Positions 1 through 9,220 of a stretch of 11,255 bases of DNA are shown one piece after another (position 1 is the stretch's first letter; each line of letters opens with the position of its first letter). The stretch comes from a bacterium (GTDB lineage Bacteria > Pseudomonadota > Alphaproteobacteria > Rhizobiales > Xanthobacteraceae): assembly GCA_029946075.1 (NCBI GenBank), contig JAQSDT010000769.1:1-11255 (forward strand), given 5' to 3'. Both the position numbers and the translations under genes were made by a program. The notes under the pieces are model-generated. The model was not told the DNA's origin. It was given only the letters and a program-made list of their open reading frames with translations, and ran no database searches.

Positions 1-406
1 CGAACAGCAGCAGCAGGATCGCGGTATCGCCGAACGAGGAGTTGGCTCGAATGCGCACGTCGAACAGGCGGCGATGCGTCAGCAGCGCGATGCCGACCAG
101 ACACATCAGGCCGGCGCTGCCGCCGGCGACGATCGCCAGCATCTGCTTGAAGCCATGCGAGACGCCGAGCATATCGAACACCCAGATGGGGGTCAGCAGG
201 CCGACGAAATGGCCGAGGAAGATAAAGAGAATACCGACGTGAAACAGGTTGGATCCCCACACCAGTTGTCGCCGCCGCAGCAACTGGCTGGATCCGGTGC
301 GCCACGTATATTGCTCGCGGTCGAACCGGAACAGGCTCCCAAACAGGAAGACGGTCAGACAGAGGTAAGGATACCAGCCGAAGACGATTGAATTGAGCGT
401 TTGCAT
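1..406 (-). CDS. narI: Respiratory nitrate reductase gamma subunit NarI, N-terminal 135 residues (3' end outside window)
   Basis: NarI is the membrane cytochrome b that anchors NarGH on the cytoplasmic face of the inner membrane, oxidises quinol on the periplasmic side and passes electrons through two hemes b to NarH. The visible part starts MQTLNSIVFGWYPY. It has a hydrophobic segment at about residues 8-26, a second at about 53-75 carrying His56 and His66, a third at about 85-110, and the start of a fourth. His56 and His66 have the same numbers as the first pair of heme ligands in E. coli NarI. The second pair (near 187 and 205 in E. coli) would lie beyond the left edge. The ATG is preceded by AAGGAGG at 414-420 with a 7-nt spacer, which fixes the start. 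The Shine-Dalgarno overlaps the narJ stop codon, so the gene is probably translated from the same message. The family is about 225 residues, so roughly 90 are missing. Confidence 0.96.
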   Translation of the reverse strand, partial: MQTLNSIVFGWYPYLCLTVFLFGSLFRFDREQYTWRTGSSQLLRRRQLVWGSNLFHVGILFIFLGHFVGLLTPIWVFDMLGVSHGFKQMLAIVAGGSAGLMCLVGIALLTHRRLFDVRIRANSSFGDTAILLLLF

Positions 407-413
407 GGCGCTG

Positions 414-420
414 CCTCCTT
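414..420 (-). promoter_or_regulatory. Ribosome binding site of narI
   Basis: The minus strand reads AAGGAGG followed 7 nt later by the narI ATG. The motif is a near-perfect match to the anti-Shine-Dalgarno sequence. Its last bases overlap the TAA stop of narJ (419-421), consistent with coupled translation. It supports ATG at 406 as the true narI start. Confidence 0.8.
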
Positions 421-1126
421 ACTGCGGACGTGGCGCGGGATCGACCGCGCGTCTGGCATGGCGAAGTTTTGCGATCAGGCCTTCGTGGCCGCAGGCGCCC
501 TGCCCCTGGCTGCCGGGACCGAACCGAACTTCTTCCTCTTCCCAGGCGGCATCGAGCGCCTCGAGATCCATTGGATCGGGATCGATACCTTTCAACAGTT
601 CGTCGACAATCTCGCGCGACGGGGGCGCCGCCGAGATCGCGACCAGCGCATCGAACACCGCCTTGTACGTCGATCGCCGCCGTTCGAGCCGCTCAGCGAG
701 GGCTGCGAAAATATGGGCGGTCTGGCCCAGCAGTTCGCGAGCCTCAGCGAAGGGCTGGGTCGAGAGAAATTCCAGAAACAGCGGCACGTAATCGGGCAGT
801 TCGTTGGTGGCAATGAACAGGTCGGCCTTCTCGTACATCGCCTTGAGGTCGACCATGGCCTGGCCACGATCGCGGCTTTCGCCGTGGACGTGCTCGAACA
901 GATGCAGCGCCAGTGTCTTGCTGCGATCGAACAGCAGGCCGTAGCGTTCCTGCAGATCGTAGAGCTCGCCGACCGCGATTTCCTCGATCAGGAGGTCGAG
1001 CGCACCGCGACAGGTCGCGGGCACCACCTTTTCGGTGTCGAGGATCGCCGGGAACTCCGGCGCCGCGTCGATCAATCCCTGGGTCGGATAGCTCAACAAT
1101 GCCGACAGCACCTTGAACGTCTTCAT
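419..1126 (-). CDS. narJ: Nitrate reductase molybdenum cofactor assembly chaperone NarJ
   Basis: NarJ is a cytoplasmic, TorD-like, all-helical chaperone. It binds apo-NarG and allows cofactor insertion and membrane docking of NarGH onto NarI; it is not part of the finished enzyme. The product is 235 residues, against 236 for E. coli NarJ. It carries the family's strongest block, LFEHVHGESRDRGQAMVDL, at about residues 110-128, followed by the ELPDYVPLFLEFL segment. The chosen ATG at 1126 overlaps the narH stop as TGATG. A GTG directly upstream (1129) would add one residue and cannot be excluded; a GGAG lies 5-8 nt before both. Its place between narH and narI is the canonical nar order. No missing motif or frame break is seen. 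Confidence 0.96.
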   Translation of the reverse strand: MKTFKVLSALLSYPTQGLIDAAPEFPAILDTEKVVPATCRGALDLLIEEIAVGELYDLQERYGLLFDRSKTLALHLFEHVHGESRDRGQAMVDLKAMYEKADLFIATNELPDYVPLFLEFLSTQPFAEARELLGQTAHIFAALAERLERRRSTYKAVFDALVAISAAPPSREIVDELLKGIDPDPMDLEALDAAWEEEEVRFGPGSQGQGACGHEGLIAKLRHARRAVDPAPRPQ

Positions 1127-2646
1127 CACGCGATCTCCATCGGGTTCTTGGCCTTGCGCGGCGAGCCGAACAAATTGGTTTCGCTTTCGCCGCCGGAGCA
1201 GCCATTACCGAAGGTAAAGCCGCAGGAACCGCGCATGTCGTAGGCATCGGCGCCAAGTTCGCGGTGCGCGGTCGGAATCACGAACCGGTCTTCGTAATTG
1301 GCGATCGCCATGATCTGGTACATCTCGTCGATCTGCGCCGGCGTGAGGCCGACCCGCTTGGCGACCACGTCGTCGACGACGCCGTCGATGGTCTTGGTGC
1401 GCATATAGGCGCGCATCGCCATCATCCGTTCCAGCGCCAGCGTCACCGGCCTCTCGTCACCCGCGGTGAGCAAATTGGCGAGATACTTCATGGGGATGCG
1501 CAGTGATTTTACATCGGGCATTCCGCCATCGAGCCCGATCTTGCCGGCGGAGGCGGCCGAGGTGATCGGCGACAGCGGCGGCACGTACCAGACCATCGGC
1601 AGCGTGCGGTATTCCGGGTGCAGCGGGAACGCCACCTTCCACTCCATCGCCATCTTCCAGATCGGCGAAGCCTTGGCGGATTCCAGCCATGCATGCGGAA
1701 TACCCTGCCGCTCCGCTTCCGCGATGACCTTGGGATCGTTGGGATCGAGGAACACGTCGAGCTGAGCCTGGTACAGATCGCGCTCGTCGGGCTTGCTCGC
1801 GGCTTCCGCGATGCGGTCGGCGTCATAGAGCACCACGCCGAGATAGCGGATGCGGCCGACGCAGGTTTCCGAACACACCGTCGGCTGGCCGGCCTCGATG
1901 CGCGGGTAGCAGAAGATGCACTTCTCGGATTTTCCCGAGGACCAGTTGTAATAGATCTTCTTGTAGGGGCAGCCGGAGACGCACATGCGCCAGCCGCGGC
2001 ACTTGTCCTGGTCGATCAGGACGATGCCATCCTCCTCGCGCTTGTAGATCGCGCCCGACGGACACGCCGCGACGCAGGCCGGGTTGAGACAGTGCTCACA
2101 CAGCCGCGGCAGGTACATCATGAAGGTGTTTTCGAACTGCCCGTAGATGTCCTTCTGCACACCCTCGAAATTGTAGTCCTGCGAGCGCTTGGCGAACTCG
2201 CCGCCGAGGATTTCTTCCCAGTTCGGACCCCACTCGATCTTCTCGATCCGCTCGCCCGATACCAGCGAGCGCGGTCGCGCGGTCGGCATTGCCGGCATTT
2301 CCTTGGCCTGCTGCAGATGCGCGTAGTCGAAGGTGAACGGCTCGTAGTAGTCGTCGATTTCGGGCAGGTCGGGATTGGCGAAGATATTCGCCAGCACCCG
2401 CCATTTGCCGCCGATGCGCGGCTCGATCTTGCCGTTGCGCTTGCGTTTCCAACCGCCCTTCCAGCGCGCCTGGTTTTCCCAATCCTTGGGATAACCGATG
2501 CCCGGTTTGGTCTCGACGTTGTTGAACCACGCATATTCCATGCCTTCGCGGCTGGTCCATACGTTCTTGCAGGTGACGCTGCAGGTGTGACACCCGATGC
2601 ACTTGTCGAGGTTCAACACCATGGCGATTTGAGCGCGGATCTTCAT
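1126..2646 (-). CDS. narH: Respiratory nitrate reductase beta subunit NarH (four-cluster iron-sulfur protein)
   Basis: NarH carries electrons from the NarI hemes to the NarG active site through three [4Fe-4S] clusters and one [3Fe-4S] cluster, and sits in the cytoplasm against the membrane. The product has 506 residues (E. coli 512). Four cysteine groups are visible: C16/C19/C22/C26, C183/C186/C191/C195, C216-W219-C222/C226, and C243/C246/C258/C262. Trp219 in CRGWRMC replaces a cysteine, which is the family hallmark of the [3Fe-4S] cluster. The C-terminal CGFTFGNGCSGG segment is also typical. The start codon overlaps the narG stop (2643-2646, ATGA), and the stop overlaps the narJ start as TGATG, so narG, narH and narJ are likely translationally coupled. 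The gene looks intact and in normal context. Confidence 0.98.
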   Translation of the reverse strand: MKIRAQIAMVLNLDKCIGCHTCSVTCKNVWTSREGMEYAWFNNVETKPGIGYPKDWENQARWKGGWKRKRNGKIEPRIGGKWRVLANIFANPDLPEIDDYYEPFTFDYAHLQQAKEMPAMPTARPRSLVSGERIEKIEWGPNWEEILGGEFAKRSQDYNFEGVQKDIYGQFENTFMMYLPRLCEHCLNPACVAACPSGAIYKREEDGIVLIDQDKCRGWRMCVSGCPYKKIYYNWSSGKSEKCIFCYPRIEAGQPTVCSETCVGRIRYLGVVLYDADRIAEAASKPDERDLYQAQLDVFLDPNDPKVIAEAERQGIPHAWLESAKASPIWKMAMEWKVAFPLHPEYRTLPMVWYVPPLSPITSAASAGKIGLDGGMPDVKSLRIPMKYLANLLTAGDERPVTLALERMMAMRAYMRTKTIDGVVDDVVAKRVGLTPAQIDEMYQIMAIANYEDRFVIPTAHRELGADAYDMRGSCGFTFGNGCSGGESETNLFGSPRKAKNPMEIA

Positions 2647-5600
2647 TCTGCGGCCTCCAAACGGGGGGTACCAGGCTGATCCGCCGTCGGCGTGTCGAGC
2701 CAGTCGACTTTCGACATCTTGCGGACAATGACGAACTCGTCACGGGTGGCGCCAACCGTGCCGTAATAGTTGAAACCGTAGGACTGCTGGGCGTAACCGC
2801 CGATCATGTGCGTCGGCTTGGTCACGACCCGGGTCACCGAGTTGTGGATGCCGCCGCGCTGCCCGGTCTGCTCGGAGCCGGGCACGTTCACGATCTTCTC
2901 CTGGGCGTGGTACATCATGCACATGCCCTGCTTGACGCGCTGCGAGACCACCGCGCGCGCAACCAGCGCGCCGTTGGTATTGAAGGCCTCGATCCAGTCG
3001 TTGTCGACGATGCCCGCGGCCTTGGCATCGACCTCGCTGATCCAGACGATCGGCCCGCCGCGCGACAGCGTCAGCATCAGCAGGTTGTCGGTGTAGGTGG
3101 AGTGGATGCCCCACTTCTGGTGCGGCGTGATGAAGTTCAGCACCACCGACGCGTTGCCGTTCGGCTTGCGGTCGATCACCGGCTTGACGGTCTTGGTGTC
3201 GATCGGCGGCCGGTAGACGCAGAAGCCTTCGCCGAAGGCGCGCATCCACAGATGATCCTGGTAGAGCTGCTGGCGGCCGGTGAGCGTCCGCCACGGGATC
3301 AGCTCATGGACGTTGGTATAGCCGGCGTTGTAGCAGACCTTCTCCGATTCAAGGCCCGACCAGATCGGCGAGGAGATGATCTTGCGCGGCTGCGCGACCA
3401 CGTCGCGGAACCGGATCTTCTCGTCCTCCTTCGGGATCGCCAGATGCGTGTGTTCGCGCCCGGTGAAGGTCTCGAGCGAAGCCCAGGCCTTGACCGCGAC
3501 TTCGCCATTGGTCTCCGGCGCGAGGCTGAGGATGACCTCACAGGCATCGATCGCGCTGTCGATGCGGGCAAGTCCCTTGCTCGCGCCTTCCTCGGTCACG
3601 ACGCCGTTGAGCTTCTTGAGCAGGTCGACCTCATGGTCGGTGTTCCAGCTCATGCCCTTGCCGCCATTGCCGAGCTTGTTCATCAGCGGCCCGAGCGAGG
3701 TGAAGCGCTTGTAGAGGTTCGGATAGTCGCGCTCGACCACCGTCACCGCCGGCATGGTCTTGCCGGGGATCGGATCGATCTGGCCTTTCTTCCAGTCCTT
3801 GACGTCGAACGGTTGCGCGATTTCGCCGGCCGTATCGTGCATGATCGGTGTCAGCACGACGTCCTTTTCGACCCCGAGAACCTCCGGCGCCACCCGCGAG
3901 AATGCTTCCGCGATGCCCTTGTAGATGTCCCAATCGCTACGGGACTCCCAGACCGGGTCGACCGCCGCCGACAGCGGATGGATGAACGGGTGCATGTCGG
4001 AGGTATTGAGATCGTTCTTCTCATACCAGGTCGCCGTCGGCAGCACGATGTCCGAATACATGCAGGTGGTCGACATCCGAAAATCCAGCGTGACCAGCAG
4101 GTCCAGCTTTCCTTCCGGCGCCTCCTCGTGCCACTTCACATCGACCGGCTTCTTCAGGCCATGTTCGCCGAGGTCCTTGCCCATCACGCCGTGCTTGGTG
4201 CCGAGCAGATGCTTGAGGAAATATTCGTGGCCCTTGCCTGATGCACCCAGCAGGTTCGAGCGCCAGACGAACAGGTTACGCGGCCAATTCCTGGGATTGT
4301 CGGGATCTTCGCACGACAATTGAAGATCGCCGGACTTCAGCGACTTGGCGACGTAATCCTTTGCCTCCATCCCGGCCGCCGCAGCGCGCTTCGATACCTC
4401 GAGCGGATTGGTCTGCAGTTGCGGCGCCGATGGCAACCAACCCATCCGTTCGGCGCGGACGTTGTAGTCGATCATTGCGCCGTCCCACGGACCCGCGGGT
4501 GCAGTCGGCGACAGGATCTCCTTAACGTCGAGCGTCTCGTAACGCCATTGATCGGTATGGGCGTAGAACGCCGAGGTCGAGTTCATTTGCCGGGGCGGAC
4601 GGCCCCAGTCGAGGCCGAACGCCAGCGGCGTCCAGCCGGACTGCGGCCGCAGCTTTTCCTGGCCGACATAATGCGACCAGCCGCCTCCGGACTGCCCGAT
4701 GCAGCCGCACATCACCAGCATGTTGATGATGCCGCGATAGTTCATGTCCATGTGGTACCAGTGGTTCAGGCCGGCGCCGAGGATGACCATCGAACGGCCG
4801 CCGGTCTTCTCGGCGTTGAGCGCGAATTCGCGCGCCACCGTGATGATCTGGTCGCGCGGCACGCCGCTGATCTTTTCCGCCCAGGCCGGCGTATACGGCT
4901 CGACATCGTCGTAGGTCTTGCCGATATTCTCGCCGCCGAAGCCGCGATCGACGCCGTAATTGGCGAGGAACAGATCAAACACCGACGCCACGACGGTTTC
5001 CCCGTCGGCCAGTTGCAGCGTCCTGGTCGGTACGTTGCGCTTGAGCACATCAGGGTGATCGGTCCCGGCAAAATGATCGTGCTCGCGGTTGCCGAAGTAG
5101 GGGAAGCCGACCGACGACATGCCGTCCTTGATGTCGCTCAGCGAGAGCCGCAGCCTGGTGTCCTGGTTGCCGGACGTCTTCTCTTCCAGGCTCCATTTGC
5201 CCTTCTCGCCCCAGCGGAAGCCGACCGAGCCTTTGGGCACGACGATCTCGCCGGAGGTCTCGTCATAGGCGACCGTCTTCCATTCCGGATTGTTGACCTC
5301 GTCCATCCCCTTCACGAAGTCGGATGCGCGCAGGAAGCGCTCGGGCACGAAGTGGTCGCCCTGCTTCACCAGCCGCACCAGCATCGGCATATCCGTGTAC
5401 TGGCGCACATAGTCGTTGAAGTACTTGGCCTGACGTTCGACGTGGAATTCCTTGAGGATGACGTGGCCCATTGCCATCGCCAGCGCCGCGTCGGTGCCCT
5501 GCTTGGGCGAGACCCAGAGATCGGCGAATTTCGAGGCTTCGGAATAATCCGGGCTGATCACAACGCTCTTGGCGCCCTTGTAGCGGACCTCGGTATAGAA

Positions 5601-6395
5601 GTGCGCGTCCGGCGTGCGGGTCTGCGGAACGTTCGAACCCCACAGGATCAGGAAGCCGGAATTGTACCAGTCGGCGCTTTCGGGAACGTCGGTCTGCTCT
5701 CCCCAGGTCTGCGGCGAGGCCGGCGGCAGGTCGCAATACCAGTCGTAGAACGACATGCAGACGCCGCCGAGCAGCGACAGATAACGTGCGCCGGCGGCAT
5801 AGCTGACCATCGACATCGCCGGAATCGGCGAAAAGCCGAATACGCGGTCCGGCCCGTAAGTCTTGGCGGTATAGGCATTCGCTGCCGCCACGAGTTCGTT
5901 GACCTCGGCCCAGCTTGCGCGGACGAAGCCGCCGAGCCCGCGCTTCTGCACATAGGCGGCGCGTTTCTTCGGGTCTTCGACGATCGACCTCCATGCCGCC
6001 ACCGGCGTCATCAGCACGCGTGCTTCGCGCCACAGTTTCAGCAACCGCGAGCGCACCAGCGGATATTTAACCCGGTTGCCGGAATAGAGATACCAGCTGT
6101 AGCTCGCACCGCGCGCGCAGCCGCGCGGCTCGTGATTGGGCAGGTCCGGACGGGTACGCGGATAGTCGGTCTGCTGCGTCTCCCAGGTGACGATGCCGCC
6201 CTTGACGTAGACTTTCCACGAGCACGAGCCCGTGCAGTTCACGCCATGGGTGGAGCGGACGATCTTGTCGTGTTGCCAGCGTTTCCGGTAACCGTCCTCC
6301 CAGGAACGGTCCTCGGTGGTCATCACGCCGTGCCCGCCGGCGAATTCGGCCTTGGGTCGGGTGAAGAACGACAGCCTGTCGAGAAAATGACTCAT
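2643..6395 (-). CDS. narG: Respiratory nitrate reductase alpha subunit NarG (molybdenum catalytic subunit)
   Basis: NarG reduces nitrate to nitrite at a Mo-bis-MGD centre on the cytoplasmic side of the membrane, using quinol electrons delivered through NarI and NarH. The product has 1250 residues (E. coli 1247) and keeps E. coli numbering at its N-terminus. His50, Cys54, Cys58 and Cys93 are the ligands of the unusual His-coordinated FS0 cluster. Asp222, in FYDWYCDLPPASPQTWGEQ, matches the Asp that coordinates molybdenum in the E. coli enzyme. Long family blocks are unbroken, for example SNVPQTRTPDAHF and GAGLNHWYHMDMNYRG. AAGGA at 6404-6408 lies 8 nt before the ATG and overlaps the narK stop region, with only 11 bp between the genes. 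The very long plus-strand reading frames opposite this gene are codon-bias shadows. No defect is seen. Confidence 0.99.
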   Translation of the reverse strand: MSHFLDRLSFFTRPKAEFAGGHGVMTTEDRSWEDGYRKRWQHDKIVRSTHGVNCTGSCSWKVYVKGGIVTWETQQTDYPRTRPDLPNHEPRGCARGASYSWYLYSGNRVKYPLVRSRLLKLWREARVLMTPVAAWRSIVEDPKKRAAYVQKRGLGGFVRASWAEVNELVAAANAYTAKTYGPDRVFGFSPIPAMSMVSYAAGARYLSLLGGVCMSFYDWYCDLPPASPQTWGEQTDVPESADWYNSGFLILWGSNVPQTRTPDAHFYTEVRYKGAKSVVISPDYSEASKFADLWVSPKQGTDAALAMAMGHVILKEFHVERQAKYFNDYVRQYTDMPMLVRLVKQGDHFVPERFLRASDFVKGMDEVNNPEWKTVAYDETSGEIVVPKGSVGFRWGEKGKWSLEEKTSGNQDTRLRLSLSDIKDGMSSVGFPYFGNREHDHFAGTDHPDVLKRNVPTRTLQLADGETVVASVFDLFLANYGVDRGFGGENIGKTYDDVEPYTPAWAEKISGVPRDQIITVAREFALNAEKTGGRSMVILGAGLNHWYHMDMNYRGIINMLVMCGCIGQSGGGWSHYVGQEKLRPQSGWTPLAFGLDWGRPPRQMNSTSAFYAHTDQWRYETLDVKEILSPTAPAGPWDGAMIDYNVRAERMGWLPSAPQLQTNPLEVSKRAAAAGMEAKDYVAKSLKSGDLQLSCEDPDNPRNWPRNLFVWRSNLLGASGKGHEYFLKHLLGTKHGVMGKDLGEHGLKKPVDVKWHEEAPEGKLDLLVTLDFRMSTTCMYSDIVLPTATWYEKNDLNTSDMHPFIHPLSAAVDPVWESRSDWDIYKGIAEAFSRVAPEVLGVEKDVVLTPIMHDTAGEIAQPFDVKDWKKGQIDPIPGKTMPAVTVVERDYPNLYKRFTSLGPLMNKLGNGGKGMSWNTDHEVDLLKKLNGVVTEEGASKGLARIDSAIDACEVILSLAPETNGEVAVKAWASLETFTGREHTHLAIPKEDEKIRFRDVVAQPRKIISSPIWSGLESEKVCYNAGYTNVHELIPWRTLTGRQQLYQDHLWMRAFGEGFCVYRPPIDTKTVKPVIDRKPNGNASVVLNFITPHQKWGIHSTYTDNLLMLTLSRGGPIVWISEVDAKAAGIVDNDWIEAFNTNGALVARAVVSQRVKQGMCMMYHAQEKIVNVPGSEQTGQRGGIHNSVTRVVTKPTHMIGGYAQQSYGFNYYGTVGATRDEFVIVRKMSKVDWLDTPTADQPGTPRLEAAE

Positions 6396-6406
6396 CGTAA
6401 ACGTCC

Positions 6407-9145
6407 TTATTCGGCAGCTTGGGTGACGGGAGAAATACGGGGGCCGCGCTCGACGTCATGGAGCAGTCCGCCCTTGCGGGTGTAGACGGCCCAGGTGATC
6501 ACGACGCAGATCACGTAGAAGATGAAGAACCCCCACAGCGCGCCCTGCACGCCGCCGGTGAGATCGATCGAGGTCCCGTAGGACTTCGGGATGAAGAAGG
6601 CGCCGAAGGCCGCGATCGCCGAGGTGAAGCCGGTGATGGCGGCCGATTCCTTTTCAGCCTGCCGCTGGCGGGTCAGCGCATCGGCGGTCGGCATCAGCCG
6701 GTCTATTTCCTTACGCATGATGTTGGGGATCATCTGGAAGGTCGATGCATTGCCGACGCCCGTTGCAAAGAACAGGACGAGGAACATCGCGAAGAAGCCC
6801 CAGAACGCTCCCGGCTGATCCTTGATGCCGATGAAGTAGAGAATGCCGAGCACGCCGAGCATCATCAGGAGGAAGACCCAGAAGGTGACGCGCGCCCCGC
6901 CCCATTTGTCGGAGATCCACCCCGTCGCCGAGCGCGACAGCGCGCCGACGAGCGGTCCGAGGAAGACGAACGGCAGCGCATCGACCGCCGGGAACTGGGT
7001 CTTGGCGAGCAGCGGGAAACCAGCGGAGTACCCGATGAAGGAGCCGAAGGTCCCGGTGTAGAGCCAGCACATGATCCAGTTATGCTTGCGCTGGAAGATC
7101 ACCGCCTGGTCGGCGAAAGAGGCCTTGGCGGAAGCGATATCGTTCATGCCGAACCACGCCGCGAACGCGCTGGCGACGATGAACGGAACCCAGATGAAAC
7201 CGGCGTTCTGGAGCCATAGCGAGGACGTCTGCGTTCCGCTGGTGACCGTTGCCGGGTCGCCGCCGAACCAGCCGAACACGCCGACCGTGATAATGATCGG
7301 CACCACGAACTGCACGGTAGAGACGCCGAGATTGCCGAGGCCGGCATTGAGCGCGAGCGCGTTGCCCTTCTCCGCCCGCGGGAAGAAGAAGGAGATGTTG
7401 GACATCGAGGAAGCAAAATTGCCGCCGCCGAAGCCGCACAACAGCGCCAGCGCGAGGAACACCGGATAAGGTGTCGACGGATTCTGCACGGCATAGCCGA
7501 TGCCGACGGCCGGAATCAGTAGCGACCAGGTCGCCAGCGTGGTCCAGAGCCGGCCGCCGAAGATCGGCACCATGAAGGAGTAGAAGATCCGCAACACCGC
7601 GCCGGAGATACCCGGCAGCGCCGCCAGCCAGAACAGTTCGGCTGTGGTGAACTTGAAGCCGACCGAGGGCAGCTTTGCGACCACCACCGACCAGACCTGC
7701 CAGACCGCGAACGACAGCAACAGCGCCGGGATCGAAATCCAGAGATTGCGCCGCGCGATCGCACGCCCGCTGGTCTCCCAGAAGGTCTTGTCCTCTGGAC
7801 GCCAGTCGGTGAGGACGGCGCCGGACAGCGCGCCGACATGCTCCGGCTTGTGGATCTCTTGCATTTCGGGAAGTTCGGGAAGCTTCTTCAGCGCTTCGCC
7901 AACAACGCCGCGCTCCATATACCGGATGGCCATGTGCATCCAGGCCAGCGAGCCCGCGACCAGCAGGAACAACAGCATGAAGCAGCTGGTCCACAGGCCG
8001 GTCAGGTCAACGAGCGCGCCGAACGCGATCGGGAGCACGAAGCCGCCGAGACCGCCGATCATTCCTACCAGTCCGCCGACAGCGCCGACATTCCTGGGAT
8101 AATAGACCGGGATGTGCTTGTAGACGGCGGCCTTGCCCAGCGCCATGAAGAAACCGAGCACGAACACGGTCACCGTGAACGGCACCAGCCCCATCTCGAG
8201 GTGGAAGCCCACCGTGCCGTTGACCGTCTTCACCAGGTAATCGGTTGGCGGATAGGACAGAACGAAAGTCGCGGCGACGCCGACCAGGAAGGTCCAGTAC
8301 ATCACCCGCCGTGCGCCGTAGCGATCGGAGAGATGGCCGCCATAGGCGCGGAACACGCTGGCCGGCAGCGAGAACATCGCAGCGACCATGCCGGCGGTTT
8401 TGATGTCGACGCCGTAGACCTTGATCAGGTATTGCGGCAGCCACAGCGCCAGCGCGACGAAAGCACCGAACACGAAGAAATAGTACAGCGCGAAGCGCCA
8501 GACCTGAACGTTCTTCAACGGCTCAAGTTCCAGCCACGCGCTCGTCGGCTTCTGGTTCTTCTCTCGCCGGGCACGAACGACGGGGTCTTCTTCTGAGAAA
8601 AACCAGAACGCGATGCCCATCAGGCCAATCGCGAGCGCCCAAACCTGGGCGACGGTCTGCCAGCCATAAGCCACCAGCACGAACGGCGCGACGAATTTGG
8701 TCAGGGCGGCCCCTACATTGCCGGCGCCGAAGATGCCAAGCGCGGTGCCCTGCTTGCCCGCGGGGTAAAATCGCGAGACGTAGGCCACACCAACTGCGAA
8801 CGAACCGCCGGCGATGCCGACAAAGAATGCGGCCACCAGGAATTCGGGGTATGTGTGTGCCCAGGTCAGCAGGTAGGTTGCGACCGCAGCGGCCAGCATG
8901 ACGACGGTGTAGACCCGCCGCCCGCCATATTGATCGGTCCAGATGCCCAGCAACAACCTGATCAGCGATCCACTGAGGATCGGCGTGCCGACGAGAAGGC
9001 CGAACTGGGTGTCATTAAGCCCCAGCTCCTGCTTGATGCGGATGCCGATGATCGAGAAGATCGTCCAGACTGCGAAGCAGATCGTGAAAGCGATGGTTGA
9101 AAGCCAGAGCGCCCGGCCCTGATGCGCAGTGGTTGTTGCATCCAT
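6407..9145 (-). CDS. narK: NarK1-NarK2 fusion nitrate/nitrite transporter (two MFS domains)
   Basis: The protein imports nitrate for respiration and exports nitrite. It has 912 residues, twice the usual NarK size, and holds two complete 12-helix major-facilitator domains. Residues 1 to about 410 resemble NarK1-type nitrate importers, with Arg63 and Arg266 in the conserved membrane arginine positions and an AGGSFAVGVAYVSRFYPAGK block. A charged linker (about 411-445) leads to a second domain that begins LTDWRPEDKTFW, as near the start of E. coli NarK. That domain carries the nitrate signature GGGNFASSMSNISFFFP (573-589), AGLGNLGVS, and Arg519 and Arg738, matching substrate-binding Arg89 and Arg305 of E. 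coli NarK. Similar fusions are known in Paracoccus, where the halves act as a nitrate/proton symporter and a nitrate/nitrite antiporter. GAGGGGA at 9151-9157 supports the ATG. As first gene of the operon it carries the promoter upstream. Confidence 0.97.
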   Translation of the reverse strand: MDATTTAHQGRALWLSTIAFTICFAVWTIFSIIGIRIKQELGLNDTQFGLLVGTPILSGSLIRLLLGIWTDQYGGRRVYTVVMLAAAVATYLLTWAHTYPEFLVAAFFVGIAGGSFAVGVAYVSRFYPAGKQGTALGIFGAGNVGAALTKFVAPFVLVAYGWQTVAQVWALAIGLMGIAFWFFSEEDPVVRARREKNQKPTSAWLELEPLKNVQVWRFALYYFFVFGAFVALALWLPQYLIKVYGVDIKTAGMVAAMFSLPASVFRAYGGHLSDRYGARRVMYWTFLVGVAATFVLSYPPTDYLVKTVNGTVGFHLEMGLVPFTVTVFVLGFFMALGKAAVYKHIPVYYPRNVGAVGGLVGMIGGLGGFVLPIAFGALVDLTGLWTSCFMLLFLLVAGSLAWMHMAIRYMERGVVGEALKKLPELPEMQEIHKPEHVGALSGAVLTDWRPEDKTFWETSGRAIARRNLWISIPALLLSFAVWQVWSVVVAKLPSVGFKFTTAELFWLAALPGISGAVLRIFYSFMVPIFGGRLWTTLATWSLLIPAVGIGYAVQNPSTPYPVFLALALLCGFGGGNFASSMSNISFFFPRAEKGNALALNAGLGNLGVSTVQFVVPIIITVGVFGWFGGDPATVTSGTQTSSLWLQNAGFIWVPFIVASAFAAWFGMNDIASAKASFADQAVIFQRKHNWIMCWLYTGTFGSFIGYSAGFPLLAKTQFPAVDALPFVFLGPLVGALSRSATGWISDKWGGARVTFWVFLLMMLGVLGILYFIGIKDQPGAFWGFFAMFLVLFFATGVGNASTFQMIPNIMRKEIDRLMPTADALTRQRQAEKESAAITGFTSAIAAFGAFFIPKSYGTSIDLTGGVQGALWGFFIFYVICVVITWAVYTRKGGLLHDVERGPRISPVTQAAE

Positions 9146-9150
9146 GATGA

Positions 9151-9157
9151 TCCCCTC
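9151..9157 (-). promoter_or_regulatory. Ribosome binding site of narK
   Basis: The minus strand reads GAGGGGA followed 5 nt later by the narK ATG. This purine-rich run supports the start at 9145, which gives an N-terminus (MDATTTAHQG) directly before the first membrane helix. Confidence 0.65.
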
Positions 9158-9206
9158 GCCAGTTCGTGTGCTGGGGTATGGATCGCCCGAAATACAGACT
9201 TGAAGT

Positions 9207-9220
9207 TTGCGCTACGTCAA
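9207..9220. promoter_or_regulatory. FixK2/FNR-like box proximal to narK
   Basis: The plus strand reads TTGCGCTACGTCAA; the minus strand reads TTGACGTAGCGCAA. Both arms fit the rhizobial FixK2 pattern TTG(A/C)-N6-(T/G)CAA, but the match to classical FNR (TTGAT-N4-ATCAA) is weaker. The centre lies about 68 bp upstream of the narK ATG. An activator bound here at the common -41.5 position would place the transcript start near 9172, about 27 nt before narK. I see no strong -10 hexamer at the required place, so its use is inference. Confidence 0.45.

Noticed and set aside
1127..1129. GTG start for narJ, one codon upstream
   Set aside because: The adjacent ATG in the TGATG overlap with narH is the simpler choice; the difference is one residue and both fit the ribosome site.
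1126..2646. Trp219 in NarH as a lost cysteine ligand
   Set aside because: Tryptophan at this place is the normal state in NarH and defines the [3Fe-4S] cluster; it is not a defect.
2808..4241. A 477-codon plus-strand open frame opposite narG
   Set aside because: Same antisense artefact; the product is rich in R, D, H and A and resembles no family I know.
4320..6485. A 721-codon plus-strand open frame opposite narG
   Set aside because: It lies wholly antisense to a gene whose every motif is intact, has low-complexity R/A/D/H-rich translation typical of GC-rich antisense frames, and shows no recognisable domain.
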